A stretch of 64,000 nucleotides of DNA from Amorphophallus konjac. Lineage: Eukaryota > Streptophyta > Magnoliopsida > Alismatales > Araceae. A program made the position numbers and the translations under genes. The stretch lies in contig JAHNEJ010001279.1 of assembly GCA_022559845.1 (NCBI GenBank), forward strand, positions 202,234-266,233, in the 5' to 3' direction. How positions within the stretch are numbered: position 1 is the first letter of the stretch; every line of letters begins with the position of its first letter. Positions 44,390 through 54,232 of this stretch are shown here, in pieces. Under the pieces are notes generated by a model. It was not told the origin of the DNA. It searched no databases and was given only the letters and a program-made list of their open reading frames with translations.

Positions 44390-45369
44390 GGAAAGTTGTT
44401 CATTCACCGACTCGGACGGAGGGTCCGAGCCGATCAAGGGGATGCACTTTTTGTTTATGGACTGGGATGGATGGTCCGAGCCAAGCAAGGAGGGGTTTCT
44501 TTATGTTCATGGACTTGGACGGAAGGTCCGAGCCAAGCAAAGGTGGTCCTTTTTTATTCATCGACTTGGACGGAAGGTTCAAGCCGAGCAAGGAGGCTCT
44601 CTTTGTTCATCGACTTGGACGGAAGGTCCGAGCCAAGCAAGAAGGTTCTTATTTTCTTTTTTTTTTTGTTCATTGACTTGGACGGAAGGTCCGAGCCAAG
44701 CAAGGAGGTTCTTTTTGTTCATTGACTTGGATGAAAGATCTGAGCCAAGCAAGGAGGTTCTTTTTGTTCATCGACTTGGATGAAAGATCCGAGCCAAGCA
44801 AAGGGGTTCTTTTTGTTCATCTATTTGGATGGAAGGTCCAAGCCAAGGGTTTATTCATCTGTGGGACTAGAGTTGTAATATTGAGGTGGTTTATTCATTG
44901 ACACGGGGTTAGTGCCAAAGCTAGGGTATTTTTATTAATGGCACCAGACGGAAGGTCCTGGCCACTGGTTCGTTCATCGATGCCGACAGGGAGTTGGAGA
45001 CCGACGTGGTTTGTTCATCGACACGGGGTTAGTGCCATAGCAAAGGTCTTTTTGTTCATGGAACCAGATGAAAGGTCTGGGCCACTGGTTTATTCGTCGA
45101 TGCCGATAGGGTGTCGGAGACCGACGTTGTTTATTCATTGACACGGGGTTAGTATCAAAGCAAGGGTCTTTTTGTTCATGGAACCAGACGAAAGGTCCGG
45201 GCCACTGGTTTATTCGTCGATGCCGACAGGAAGTCGGAGACCGACATGGTTTATTCATTGACACGGGGTTAGTATCAAAGCAAGGGTCTTTTTGTTCATG
45301 GAACGAGAGGAAAGGTCCGGGCCACTGGTTTATTCGTCGATGCTGACAGGAAGTCAGAGACCGACATGG
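44390..45369. repeat. Two tandem motif arrays in the Tat-1 LTR
   Basis: 44390-44850: about nine units of 45-63 bp built on GACTTGGACGGAAGGTCC, each followed by GAGCCAAGCAAGGAGG. 44930-45369: four units of about 120 bp with GACACGGGGTTAGT, CCAGACGAAAGGTCCGGGCC and GCCGACAGGAAGTCGGAGACC. The GGAC...GTCC and CCGACAGGAAGTCGG parts are inverted repeats. The second array is interrupted by Gypsy-M and resumes at 52402. Confidence 0.8.
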
Positions 45370-47702
45370 TGATGTGACACGACCTTGGACTTAAGCAAGC
45401 AAGCACATTCGCAATCTAAATGGGCCAATTTGGGCCGCCGCTCTCTCGTCGCTCACCCAAGCCCGGGGTAACTTGGCGATGCCAAGTGGTGGATGTGGGG
45501 TTGGGCCCTTACTGGTAGAGGGCCAGCAAGGCCAAGATTTGATTCCCAATGGATTTGGAAGCCCAATTCAACGGGGCCGACGAAGTGCCAAAGGCACCGG
45601 TTGCACTCTTCCCACGGTGATCACTCAAGACAACGGGACTTGAGGGTCGGGCTCTCACTCGCATAACCAGCGGAATTAGAACTAATATTGAAAGACAAGC
45701 ACTAAGTGGAGTGAAGGTTTGAGCACTTACTCGACCGGTTTGAAGAAACCGGTCCCGGTCGGAGACGAGGGCGAGCGGGGAGGCGAGTGGATCCCCACAC
45801 GCCGCGGCGGTGTCGCTTGACCTGCCCAAACAAAGTACACCACTACACCTCTCGCAGGAGGGGGAACTTGGGGTGGGGGTTAATGATATTACATCAATAC
45901 TACCTCCACGCAGGGAGGGGCCTTCAGCCGGCCAAGCGGGGTGGGGAAACCAAAGCAAAGAACGAGGAACAAGGGTGGACGCCGAATCTGCCTGCTGTCT
46001 GCGAACCAGGACAGAGGGTCGGTGTTGCTGTTGTAGATCTTGCTCAGAATTTTGCTGATGGCAACACTGGCAGCGGAATCTTCGTAACATGAAGGGGAAT
46101 GCCTCAGAATTTTTTTAATTTCTTCTGGAGTCGCTGCAGGTCGGGGCAGAGCTTGAACAGGGCCTCTGTTTCTCGGACTAGCAGGGGCAGGTCACCAACA
46201 GTAGGATGCAGAGGCTGTCCTGGCCGCTCCCGAACTCCAAATTTGATGCCGTCAGCGCCGTTAGAACCGTGGGTGAGTCCTCTTTGCAGAAAAAGAAACG
46301 ACGACGCCAGAAGAGAACGGATACGATCTGTGGAGCCAGAAGAGTGAGGAGGTGTCGATGCAGACTGGGGAAGGCAGAGCCGCGCGACCGTGGAAGAAAA
46401 TTGGTAACTTCTGTTCCCGGATGCTGAATGGGCTTCTGCTTCTTGATTCTGAAATTAGACAGGCCGATGAAGAACTTTGAAGAAGAACGTGAGGACTGAT
46501 TCCTTCAGGGTTCGTCGTGGCAGAGCTTCTAATCTGGCTCAGGTCCTTAGCCGAGGCAGAACCGCGCAGCTGTGGGAGAATGGACCTCCTGGACGACTCG
46601 GAGATCGGAAGAAGACGAAACCACTTCGGTTGCGAAGGCGACTGGCAGACGCTTCCGACGATGGCTCTTGGTCTTCAAACTGTCCGGAGGAGGTCGTGGT
46701 GGCCGCTGCAAGTTGCTGGTCTGCTGTAGATCTTCAGTTGAGAGCTGTAGGTTGATGATGATGGGGGGGAATGGGGTATATGGGAGGGGAAATGGGGGTG
46801 GATGAGTGTGGGGAAAGCCCGGGCTGTGAGGGGTCTAGGAGGGGGTGTTCTAAGGTGGGGGAAGGGAAGAATGGGGTCTGGAAGGGGGTCTAACAGGTGG
46901 TGGGAGGAGGAGCTACGAATTTGGGAAGGTGGGTGAGAGGAGAAGGTGAGGGGGGGCACAAGTGAGTGGAGGGAAGGGTGGATTTCAAATTTGAAATGGC
47001 ATTGGAAGTTGTGGGGTTGTGTGGGGAAGGGGTTGATTGTGTTGGAATGGGAGTGATGAAGTGGTGTTGGAATGGTGAGGGATCTCCTTGGGACTAGGGG
47101 GGTGGAGTAATGGAGGCCATGGGGAAGTGGAGGGCTTTAATGATGGTAGGTGGGGGTTGAGGTGGTTGGGAAGGAGGAGAGAGAAGAAAATTCGAAATTG
47201 GGTGTTGAGGAGAGAGAAAGTGGAGTGAAAAAGAGGGATTAAGAGAGGGAAGGGTGGGGAATCTCTCTCCTAGGGTTTCTCACCCAAAAAATGTTGGAAT
47301 CACTCCACTAAACTAAGCTTTGGACTCTCAAATGGTAATTTTTTCATTGATTGATTCATTAAGTTGAAATGGGGGGAATGGGGTCCTATATATAGGAAAC
47401 CCACATTTCTACAAAAGTCCCTGACAATTGACTCAATGACAAATAACCGAGGGGGTAGGGGAGAGCCCTTGGGCCAAGCCCAATGAATTGGGCCCAATAG
47501 CTAACTAGACAACCTAATGACACTCAAACTTAGGGAAATGAACACAAGACCTAGGAACATGACTCAAATAAAAGGGAAAATACATCAAATGACTCAAATA
47601 AAAATTACATAGGACTCAAAATTAAATGACTAGACCATGCCGATGCAACCGGGGCGAGGAGACGAGCTGTGAACGTGGGCATGGGAGGTGATGTCCCCAT
47701 CA
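45370..47702 (-). repeat. Gypsy-M 3' LTR (left)
   Basis: 2333 bp. On the minus strand it starts TGATGGGGACATCACC, with a CTATATATAG TATA box at about 47386-47396, so U3 is only about 300 bp. Frames in it (for example in the G-rich 46.7-47.2 kb part) are present in both LTRs but have no recognisable domain. Confidence 0.9.
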
Positions 47703-48904
47703 TACTCTCGGGGTGCGGAGAACTCGACTCCGTCGAGTAAGTGTCCTTCCCTCCTTGGAGGGTGTAGAAGTGGTACTGCCCTCAAGTCTTCCGAACGAGA
47801 CCGATCCATCCACCTGCCGAGATAGCGCTCGTATACCTTGCTCCTGGTGGTAGTGACCTGTTCATCCAATATTCGTTCAATGCGCTCACGCTGGGCTCTC
47901 TTGGCTGGTGGACTCTCCTCACGGGTGGGTGCTCTCTCAACGGAGGGAATAGGCTCAATATCCTCACTAGGTACCACCGTGGGTCCCTTGTATGGCACTA
48001 GGTCGGCGACACTGAATGTGGGACTTACCCCATATTCCTCGGGGAGATCTAACTCATAGGCATTTGCACCAATGCGCCTCAGGACCTGGAAGGGACCAGC
48101 CCCACGTGGCCTCAATTTGGAGATGGCTCCCGGGGAGAGCCTCTCCGTCCTTACCATCACAAAGTCACCCTCATGGAATTCTTGGTGACGTCGATGAGAG
48201 TCGGCTCGCCTTTTATAAGTCACATTCTTCTTGCTAATGTGCTTGCGGATCTCTTTATGCAATGTTGTGAATGCAGACATTCTAGGGGTGATGGGTGGAC
48301 CTGGGCAACCAAAAGTAGACCTATCATGTAATGATGTAGTGTAGACTTTGGTCAGCCTAGGTGGGCCGGGGCACCCGTAGGTGGCCCTATCATGCAAAGT
48401 GGTGATAAATATCGGGGGACCCGGACATCCGTAGATGCCTTTGACATGCTTAAGACCCATGATGAATGAAGGTGGACCATTACATCCGAACATGGACCAC
48501 TCATACTTTTTACTTGACATGTGGGTGATATGAATGAATGGACCCAACATAGTGTTCATGCCAAGTGGTGTGGTAAGCCTAGACACATGCATGTTTTTCC
48601 CAAGGGTGACTTCCATGTGTATAGGTGTGGGACAACCTTTGAACTCCCATTGGAAAGGATCGAATGGATCTAAGAAGGTGGTCATCATGGGGTGGAGCAT
48701 AACCTTATTACCTAGGGATATGTGGCCCAAGGTCATGGCTCCCAAGGTGTAACCCGGGTCTAGGATGGGGTGGATTGGGTCAAACATGGTGGGTTGGGTT
48801 AGGGAAAGGTGGGTGGTGGATAAGGTGGTTGGGTCACATAGGGGTCTAGGCTCCCATCGGAAGGGATCAAAGGGGTAGTGGAAAGGTCTTCTAGAGGGTG
48901 GCAC
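47630..48904 (-). CDS. Gypsy-M ORF2: repeat-rich region fused to integrase C-terminus
   Basis: Frame of 424 codons ending inside the 3' LTR. The N-terminal half has DPFDPFRWE/DPFDPFQWE and four CPGPP-type repeats (FGCNGPP, YGCPGPP, YGCPGPP, FGCPGPP). From about residue 220 it matches the C-terminus of gypsy integrases: YKRRADSHRRHQEFHEGDFVMV, LSPGAISKLRPRGAGPFQVL, ANAYELDLP and FSVADLVPY, i.e. the GPF-type domain that binds DNA and target chromatin. No catalytic core precedes it and no chromodomain follows. It overlaps ORF1 by about 106 bases in another frame. Whether it is translated is unknown, but an open frame across the fusion suggests use. Confidence 0.7.
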   Translation of the reverse strand: MPPSRRPFHYPFDPFRWEPRPLCDPTTLSTTHLSLTQPTMFDPIHPILDPGYTLGAMTLGHISLGNKVMLHPMMTTFLDPFDPFQWEFKGCPTPIHMEVTLGKNMHVSRLTTPLGMNTMLGPFIHITHMSSKKYEWSMFGCNGPPSFIMGLKHVKGIYGCPGPPIFITTLHDRATYGCPGPPRLTKVYTTSLHDRSTFGCPGPPITPRMSAFTTLHKEIRKHISKKNVTYKRRADSHRRHQEFHEGDFVMVRTERLSPGAISKLRPRGAGPFQVLRRIGANAYELDLPEEYGVSPTFSVADLVPYKGPTVVPSEDIEPIPSVERAPTREESPPAKRAQRERIERILDEQVTTTRSKVYERYLGRWMDRSRSEDLRAVPLLHPPRREGHLLDGVEFSAPREYDGDITSHAHVHSSSPRPGCIGMV

Positions 48905-49968
48905 TCTATGTCTTCAAGGTACCCAAACGGTGAGTCATCCTCCTCCAAGATAATTGGGCCAAGGTCTCTAGTGGGTTGGCCAATTAAAGCAATTGGAATC
49001 TTGATGGGTGGGAAGTGGGCCAAGATTGGTTTCTCATCCTTGGGGAGAAAGAGGAGGATTTCACTCGTATAATGGCCACTAGTGTAGATGGAGGTGATGG
49101 AACCGGTGGCGGGGTAAGCTAGGAAGGGTCCACTAGAGTAGATGGGGCTAGACTCCAATGGTCCTATGGCTAGCATATTGGTCAGGTAGACTTGCCATTG
49201 TAAACAGTCCACTAGGTCCCCTAAGCCTTCCACAAAGTAGGAGGTTTGAAGTGTGACATGGGAAGACCGGGTGGGCATAATTTGGACTTGATATGCCAAG
49301 GGTGAGAGGTAAGGTGGTGAGCTAGGAATGGTGGGGCCTTGCTTAAGCCATTGGAGTATGGACTCATTCATGGTTAGGGTGTGCGGCTCATGAGGACCCG
49401 AACTAGGAGAGGTGGGTGGAAGTGGGGGGTCTAGGATGTTCTCTATGGTGGGAGGTGAATCCGGATTGGCATCCATCTCCACTTGGGTAGGAGTGTGGGC
49501 CACAACTTCCAAGGATAATGGGGTAGGATAGTCTATGGTGGGTGGAGTGATAATGGTCAGTGCATGGTACTCTCGGGGTGGTGAACATGGGTGGACTTGG
49601 GTTGGGCTTGGTCGGGGAAGTTCATGGGTGGGAGTTGGGTTCGGGGGTGAAAGATCGGTTGGTTGAAGAGGTTTGGGTTGGGGTGCGTAGATCTTTCTAA
49701 GATCGGCCCTCATTTCATCCCAAGATTCAATGGGTGCTTCCCCTTTGGCTTCTCTCAAACCTACAATGTTCTCCCATTCTTTCCTAGCTTGGCGCCAAAG
49801 CAAACTCTTGGCATAGTTGACTTGGACAAGCCCTGACAGGGTAAACCTCCCAAAGTGTTGGTCTATGGACTTCTCCCATTCTAGATATATGCTAGGGCGG
49901 GATCCATCAAACACAAAGGCTTCTAATGGGCCTAAGAGTGGCGAATATGCCATGTATGAGGTAGTCAT
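48799..49968 (-). CDS. gag: Gypsy-M ORF1: gag-like protein
   Basis: I choose the ATG at 49968 (MTTSYMAYSPLL); the open frame extends upstream through the primer site into the LTR. The N-terminal part resembles retrotransposon gag: FVFDGSRPSIYLEWEKSIDQ, then NYAKSLLWRQARKEWENI and WDEMRADLRKIYAP. A long Pro/Ser/Thr-rich tail follows, without a zinc knuckle. The frame is about 390 codons without a stop, unusual in this window and in keeping with a young element. Expected role: particle formation and RNA packaging. Confidence 0.7.
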   Translation of the reverse strand: MTTSYMAYSPLLGPLEAFVFDGSRPSIYLEWEKSIDQHFGRFTLSGLVQVNYAKSLLWRQARKEWENIVGLREAKGEAPIESWDEMRADLRKIYAPQPKPLQPTDLSPPNPTPTHELPRPSPTQVHPCSPPREYHALTIITPPTIDYPTPLSLEVVAHTPTQVEMDANPDSPPTIENILDPPLPPTSPSSGPHEPHTLTMNESILQWLKQGPTIPSSPPYLSPLAYQVQIMPTRSSHVTLQTSYFVEGLGDLVDCLQWQVYLTNMLAIGPLESSPIYSSGPFLAYPATGSITSIYTSGHYTSEILLFLPKDEKPILAHFPPIKIPIALIGQPTRDLGPIILEEDDSPFGYLEDIECHPLEDLSTTPLIPSDGSLDPYVTQPPYPPPTFP

Positions 49969-50036
49969 GATAGTGGACAAGGGTGATGCATGCAATGGCC
50001 CTAGGACAAGACTTAGTAGAGACAAGTCTAGAACTT

Positions 50037-50048
50037 GCTCTGATACCA
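50037..50048 (-). other. Gypsy-M primer-binding site
   Basis: TGGTATCAGAGC on the minus strand, two bases inside the 5' LTR (50051-52401). It sets the orientation of the element. Confidence 0.9.
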
Positions 50049-50050
50049 AT

Positions 50051-52401
50051 TGATGTGACACAACCTCGGACCTAATGCAAGCAAGCACAATCGCAATCTA
50101 AATGGGCCAATTTGGGCCGCCGCTCTCTCGTCGCTCACCCAAGCCCGGGGTAACTTGGCAATGCCAAGGGGAGGATGTGGGGTTGGGCCCTTGCTGGTAG
50201 AGGGCCAGCAAGGCCAAGACTTGATTCCCAATGGATTGGGAAGCCCAATTCAACGGGGGCCGACGAAGTGCCAAAGGCACCGGTTGCACTCTTCCCACGG
50301 TGATCACTCAAGACAATGGGGCTTGAGGATCGGGCTCTCACTCGCATAACCAGCGGAATTAGAACTAATATTGAAAGACAAGCACTAAGTGGAGTGAAGG
50401 TTTGAGCACTTACTCGACCGGTTTGAAGAAACCGGTCCCGGTCGGAGACGAGGGCGAGCGGGGAGGCGAGTGGATCCCCACACGCCGCGGCGGTGTCGCT
50501 TGACCTGCCCAAACAAAGTACACCACTACACCTCTCGCAGGAGGGGGAACTTGGGGTGGGGGTTAATGATATTACATCAATACTACCTCCACGCAGGGAG
50601 GGGCCTTCAGCCGGCCAAGCGGGGTGGGGAAACTAAAGCAAAGAACGAGGAACAAGGGTGGACGCCGAATCTGCCTGCTGTCTGCGAACCAGGACAGAGG
50701 GTCGGTGTTGCTGTTGTAGATCTTGCTCAGGAATTTTCTGATGGCGACACTGGCAGCGAAATCTTCGTAACAGGAAGGGGAATGCCTCAGAATTTTTTTA
50801 ATTTCTTCTGGAGTCGCTGCAGGTCGGGGCAGAGCTTGAACAGGGCCTCTGTTTCTCGGACTAGCAGGGGCAGGTCACCAACAGTAGGATGCAGAGGCTG
50901 TCCTGGCCGCTCCGAACTCCAAATTTGATGCCGTCAGCGCCGTTAGAACCGTGGGTGAGTCCTCTTTGCAGCAAAAGAAACGGGGATGCCAGAAGAGAAC
51001 GGAGACGATCTGTGGAGCCAGAAGAGTGAGGAGGTGTCGATGCAGACTGGGGAAGGCAGAGCCGCGCGACCGTGGAAGAAAATTGGTAACTTCTGTTCCC
51101 GGATGCTGAATGGGCTTCCGCTTCTTGATTCTGAAAGTAGACAGGCCGATGAAGAACTTTGAAGAAGACTTGAGGACTGATTCCTTCGGGGCTGGTCGTG
51201 GCAGAGCTTCTAAGCTGGCTCAGGTCTCAGCCGAGGCAGAACCGCGCAGCTGTGGGAGAATGGACCTCCTGGACGACTCGGAGATCGGAAGAAGACGAAA
51301 CCACTTCGGTTGCGAAGGCGACTGGCAGACGCTTCCGACGATGGCTCTTGGGTCTTCAAACTCGTCCGGAGGAGGTCGTGGTGGCCGCTGCAAGTTGCTG
51401 GTCTGCTGTAGATCTTCAGTTGAGAGCTGTAGGTTGATGATGATGGGGGGAATGGGGTATATGGGAGGGGAAATGGGGGTGGATGAGTGTGGGGAAAGCC
51501 CGGGCTGTGAGGGGGTCTAGGAGGGGGTGTTCTAAGGTGGGGGAAGGGAAGAATGGGGTCTGGAAGGGGGTCTAACAGGTGGTGGGAGGAGGAGCTACGA
51601 ATTTGGGAAGGTGGGTGAGAGGAGAAGGTGAGGGGGGGGCACAAGTGAGTGGAGGGAAGGGTGGATTTCAAATTTGAAATGGCCTTGGAAGTTGTGGGGT
51701 TGTGTGGGGAAGGGGTTGATTGTGTTGGAATGGGGAAAGTGGTGTTGGAATGTGGAAGATGGTGTTGGAATGGTGAGGGATCTTCTTGGGACTAGGGGGG
51801 TGGAGTAATGGAGGCCATGGGGAAGTGGAGGGCTTTAATGATGGTAGGTGGGGGTTGAGGTGGTTGGGAAGGAGGAGAGAGAAGAAAATTCGAAATTGGG
51901 TGTTGAGGAGAGAGAAAGTGGAGTGAAAAAGAGGGATTAAGAGAGGGAAGGGTGGGGAATCTCTCCCCAAGGGTTTCTCACCCAAAAAATGTTGGAATCA
52001 CTCCACTAAACTAAGCTTTGGACTCTCAAATGGCATTTTTTCATTGATTGATTCATTAAGTTGAAATGGGGGGGAATGGGGTCCTATATATAGGAAACCC
52101 ACATTTCTACAAAAGTCCCTGACAATTGACTCAATGACAAATAACCGAGGGGGTAGGGGAGAGCCCTTGGGCCAAACCCAATGAATTGGGCCCAATAGCT
52201 AACTAGACAACCTAATGACACTCAAACTTAGGGAAATGAATACAAGACCTAGGAACATGACTCAAATAAAAGGGAAAATACATCAAATGACTCAAATAAA
52301 AATTACATAGGACTCAAAATTAAATGACTAGACCATGCCGGATGCAACCGGGGCGAGGAGACGAGCTGTGAACGTGGGCATGGGAGGTGATGTCCCCATC
52401 A
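50051..52401 (-). repeat. Gypsy-M 5' LTR (right)
   Basis: 2351 bp, collinear with the left LTR and differing by scattered substitutions and small indels (for example near 51740). TATA box CTATATATAG at about 52084-52094 on the minus strand. Confidence 0.9.
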
Positions 52402-52862
52402 CATGGTTTATTCATTGACACAGGGTTAGTGTCAAAGCAAGGGTCCTTTTGTTCATGGAATCAGACCAAAGGTCCGAGCCACTGGTTTGCTCATCGATGC
52501 CGACAGGAAGTCGAAGACCGACGTGATTCGTTTGTCTCTTGGTATTTTCGTTGGTGCGGGGGCTGGTGCCAATGCAAGGAGCAAGGGTTTATTCCCCAAC
52601 CCTGGACGGAAGGTTCAGGTGGGGTGTTCTTCGTCAGTGCCGACAGGATGTCAAGAGCTGACATGGTTGATTCGTTTATTGAAATATTCGTTGGTACGGG
52701 CTGGTGCCAACGCAAGGAGAAAAGGTTGATTTCCCGATCTCAAACGAAAGGTTCGAGTGGGGTGTTCTTCGTCAGTGCCGACAGGATGTCAGAGGCTGAC
52801 ATGGTTGATTCGTCTATTGAAATATTCTTGGAGATAAGAGTGAGTGTTAATAAAGGGAGACC
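52402..52862. repeat. Continuation of the Tat-1 LTR motif array
   Basis: Resumes the 120-bp units (GACACAGGGTTAGTGTCAAAGC, GAATCAGACCAAAGGTCC), then two longer variants with GGTGTTCTTCGTCAGTGCCGACAGGATGTC. The LTR boundary toward pol is not clear. Confidence 0.7.
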
Positions 52863-52863
52863 G

Positions 52864-52993
52864 ATTCCTCCCCCCCCCCCCCCCCCCTTTTCCTCTTTTT
52901 CTTCTTCTTTTTTTTTCTTTCTTCTTTCTTTTTTTTTCTTTTCTTTTTCTTTTTCTTTTTTTTCTTATTTCTTCTTTTTTTTCTCTTTTTTTT
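52864..52993 (-). other. Long polypurine tract (minus strand) of Tat-1
   Basis: On the plus strand a run of about 20 C followed by over 100 bases of T/C; on the minus strand a polypurine run ending in a G tract. It is placed between the end of integrase (53072) and the 3' LTR, where the plus-strand primer of a minus-strand element must be. It may also have grown as a simple repeat. Confidence 0.65.
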
Positions 52994-53071
52994 GACATGC
53001 AAGATAAATAGTGCCCAATCCATCTGGACAATAGTAATGCAAATTCGCCCGGGGCAGGGCGGAGAAAAGCA

Positions 53072-54232
53072 TTATTCCTCGAATGGGGGAATCGGAGCAT
53101 GGTACAACCTCAGATGCCTACCATTGAGGGGTGGAAACTGAACCTCCCCCCGATGGTTGACGATTACATACGCTCCGCCCTCGTAGACTTTCTGGATCAC
53201 ATAGGGTCCAAGCCAATTCTCATTCAGCTTGCCCTTGGGGTTGGAAGCCATGACTTCTCTTCTCTTCACCATAACGAGGTCACCCTTCTTGAATTCGCGT
53301 TCCTTGACAAGCTTGTCGAAGGCGCGAGCTATCCGGGCCTGATAGACCTGGATGTTCTGCTAGGCTTGGAGCCGTTTCCCCTCCAAGTTGGAGAGCTCTT
53401 CGAGCCTTCGCTCGACATTTGTCTGTTCTTCCCGGACCAACCCGTGTTGGACTGCGACCCGGAGGGAGGGTATTTCCAGCTCGATAGGAACAATTGCCTC
53501 TGAGCCATATACCAGGGAAAAGGGTGAACAACCTGTTGGAGTTTTGTACACAGTTCGATACGCCCACAGGGCCTCGTACATTTTCTCTTCCCAGTCTCTC
53601 TTGTTAGAACTAACAATTTTGGACAGGAGAGTGCAAAGAGTCTTATTGAAAGCTTCAGCCAAGCCATTGGCCTGTGGGTTGTAGGGGGTTGACATCCTCC
53701 AGTCGATCTTGTACTTTTCTGCCAGCCGGTAGACCTTCTGGTTGCGGAAGTGACTTCCATTGTCTGAGATAATTCGGTTCGGAGTGCCAAACCGGAATAT
53801 GATGTTGTGACGGACAAATCTGGTGACGATCTCCCCAGTCACTTCTTTCAAAGCAACAGCCTCTGCCCAACAGGAGAAGTAATCAGTTGCGGCCAAGATG
53901 TACTTGCACCCAGCTGATGATGCGGGTAGTGGACCCACAATGCCTGTTCCCCATTGGGCAAAGGGCCAGCTGGGCAGTGTTGGATGCAGGGGCACGGGCG
54001 GTCTCCTGGGCACTGTCGCATGCTCCTGGCATTTTTGACAAGACTTGGCATACTTGCAGCAGTCGTCGAACATTGTCGGCCAATAGTAGCCGAGCTTCTT
54101 TATTTCAATCTTCATTTTCGGTCCTACCTGATGTGCACCAGCTGTTCCGGCGTGAACCTCTTTCATGACTTTCCAAGCTTCTTCAGTGGATAAACATCGG
54201 AGGAGCACCTTCCGTTTGGCGTCTGCCATAAT
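53072..54232 (-). pseudogene. pol: Tat-1 integrase
   Basis: One reading frame with the upstream RT/RNase H, following a TGA at 54233. It has the HH-CC zinc finger (HAGTAGAH ... CQKCQ), the core with ISDNGSHF and PQANGLAEAFNKTL, and a C-terminal GPY-type domain (KLNENWLGPYVI) ending PPFEE-TAA at 53072. An in-frame TAG interrupts near 53360. The first catalytic Asp, normally in a D-I-V-G-P context, is Gly (codon at 53942-53944: GTGIVGPLP). The enzyme would join cDNA to host DNA; this copy is dead. Confidence 0.9.

Larger units (their letters stand above)
45370..52401 (-). mobile_element. Gypsy-M, complete internally deleted gypsy element
   Basis: Two highly similar LTRs (45370-47702 and 50051-52401; TGATG...CATCA ends) are flanked by the 5-bp duplication catgg (45365-45369, 52402-52406). 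The internal part is only about 2.35 kb, on the minus strand, with an intact tRNA-Met-type primer site, a gag-like frame and a second frame that ends in an integrase C-terminus. Protease, RT, RNase H and the integrase core are absent. Because of the similar LTRs and the clean duplication, it looks like a recent insertion mobilised in trans. Confidence 0.9.

Noticed and set aside
46675..47280. Frames over the G-rich part of the Gypsy-M LTR (and its copy at 51210-51985)
   Set aside because: Present in both LTRs but with indels between the copies that change the frame, and of simple composition.
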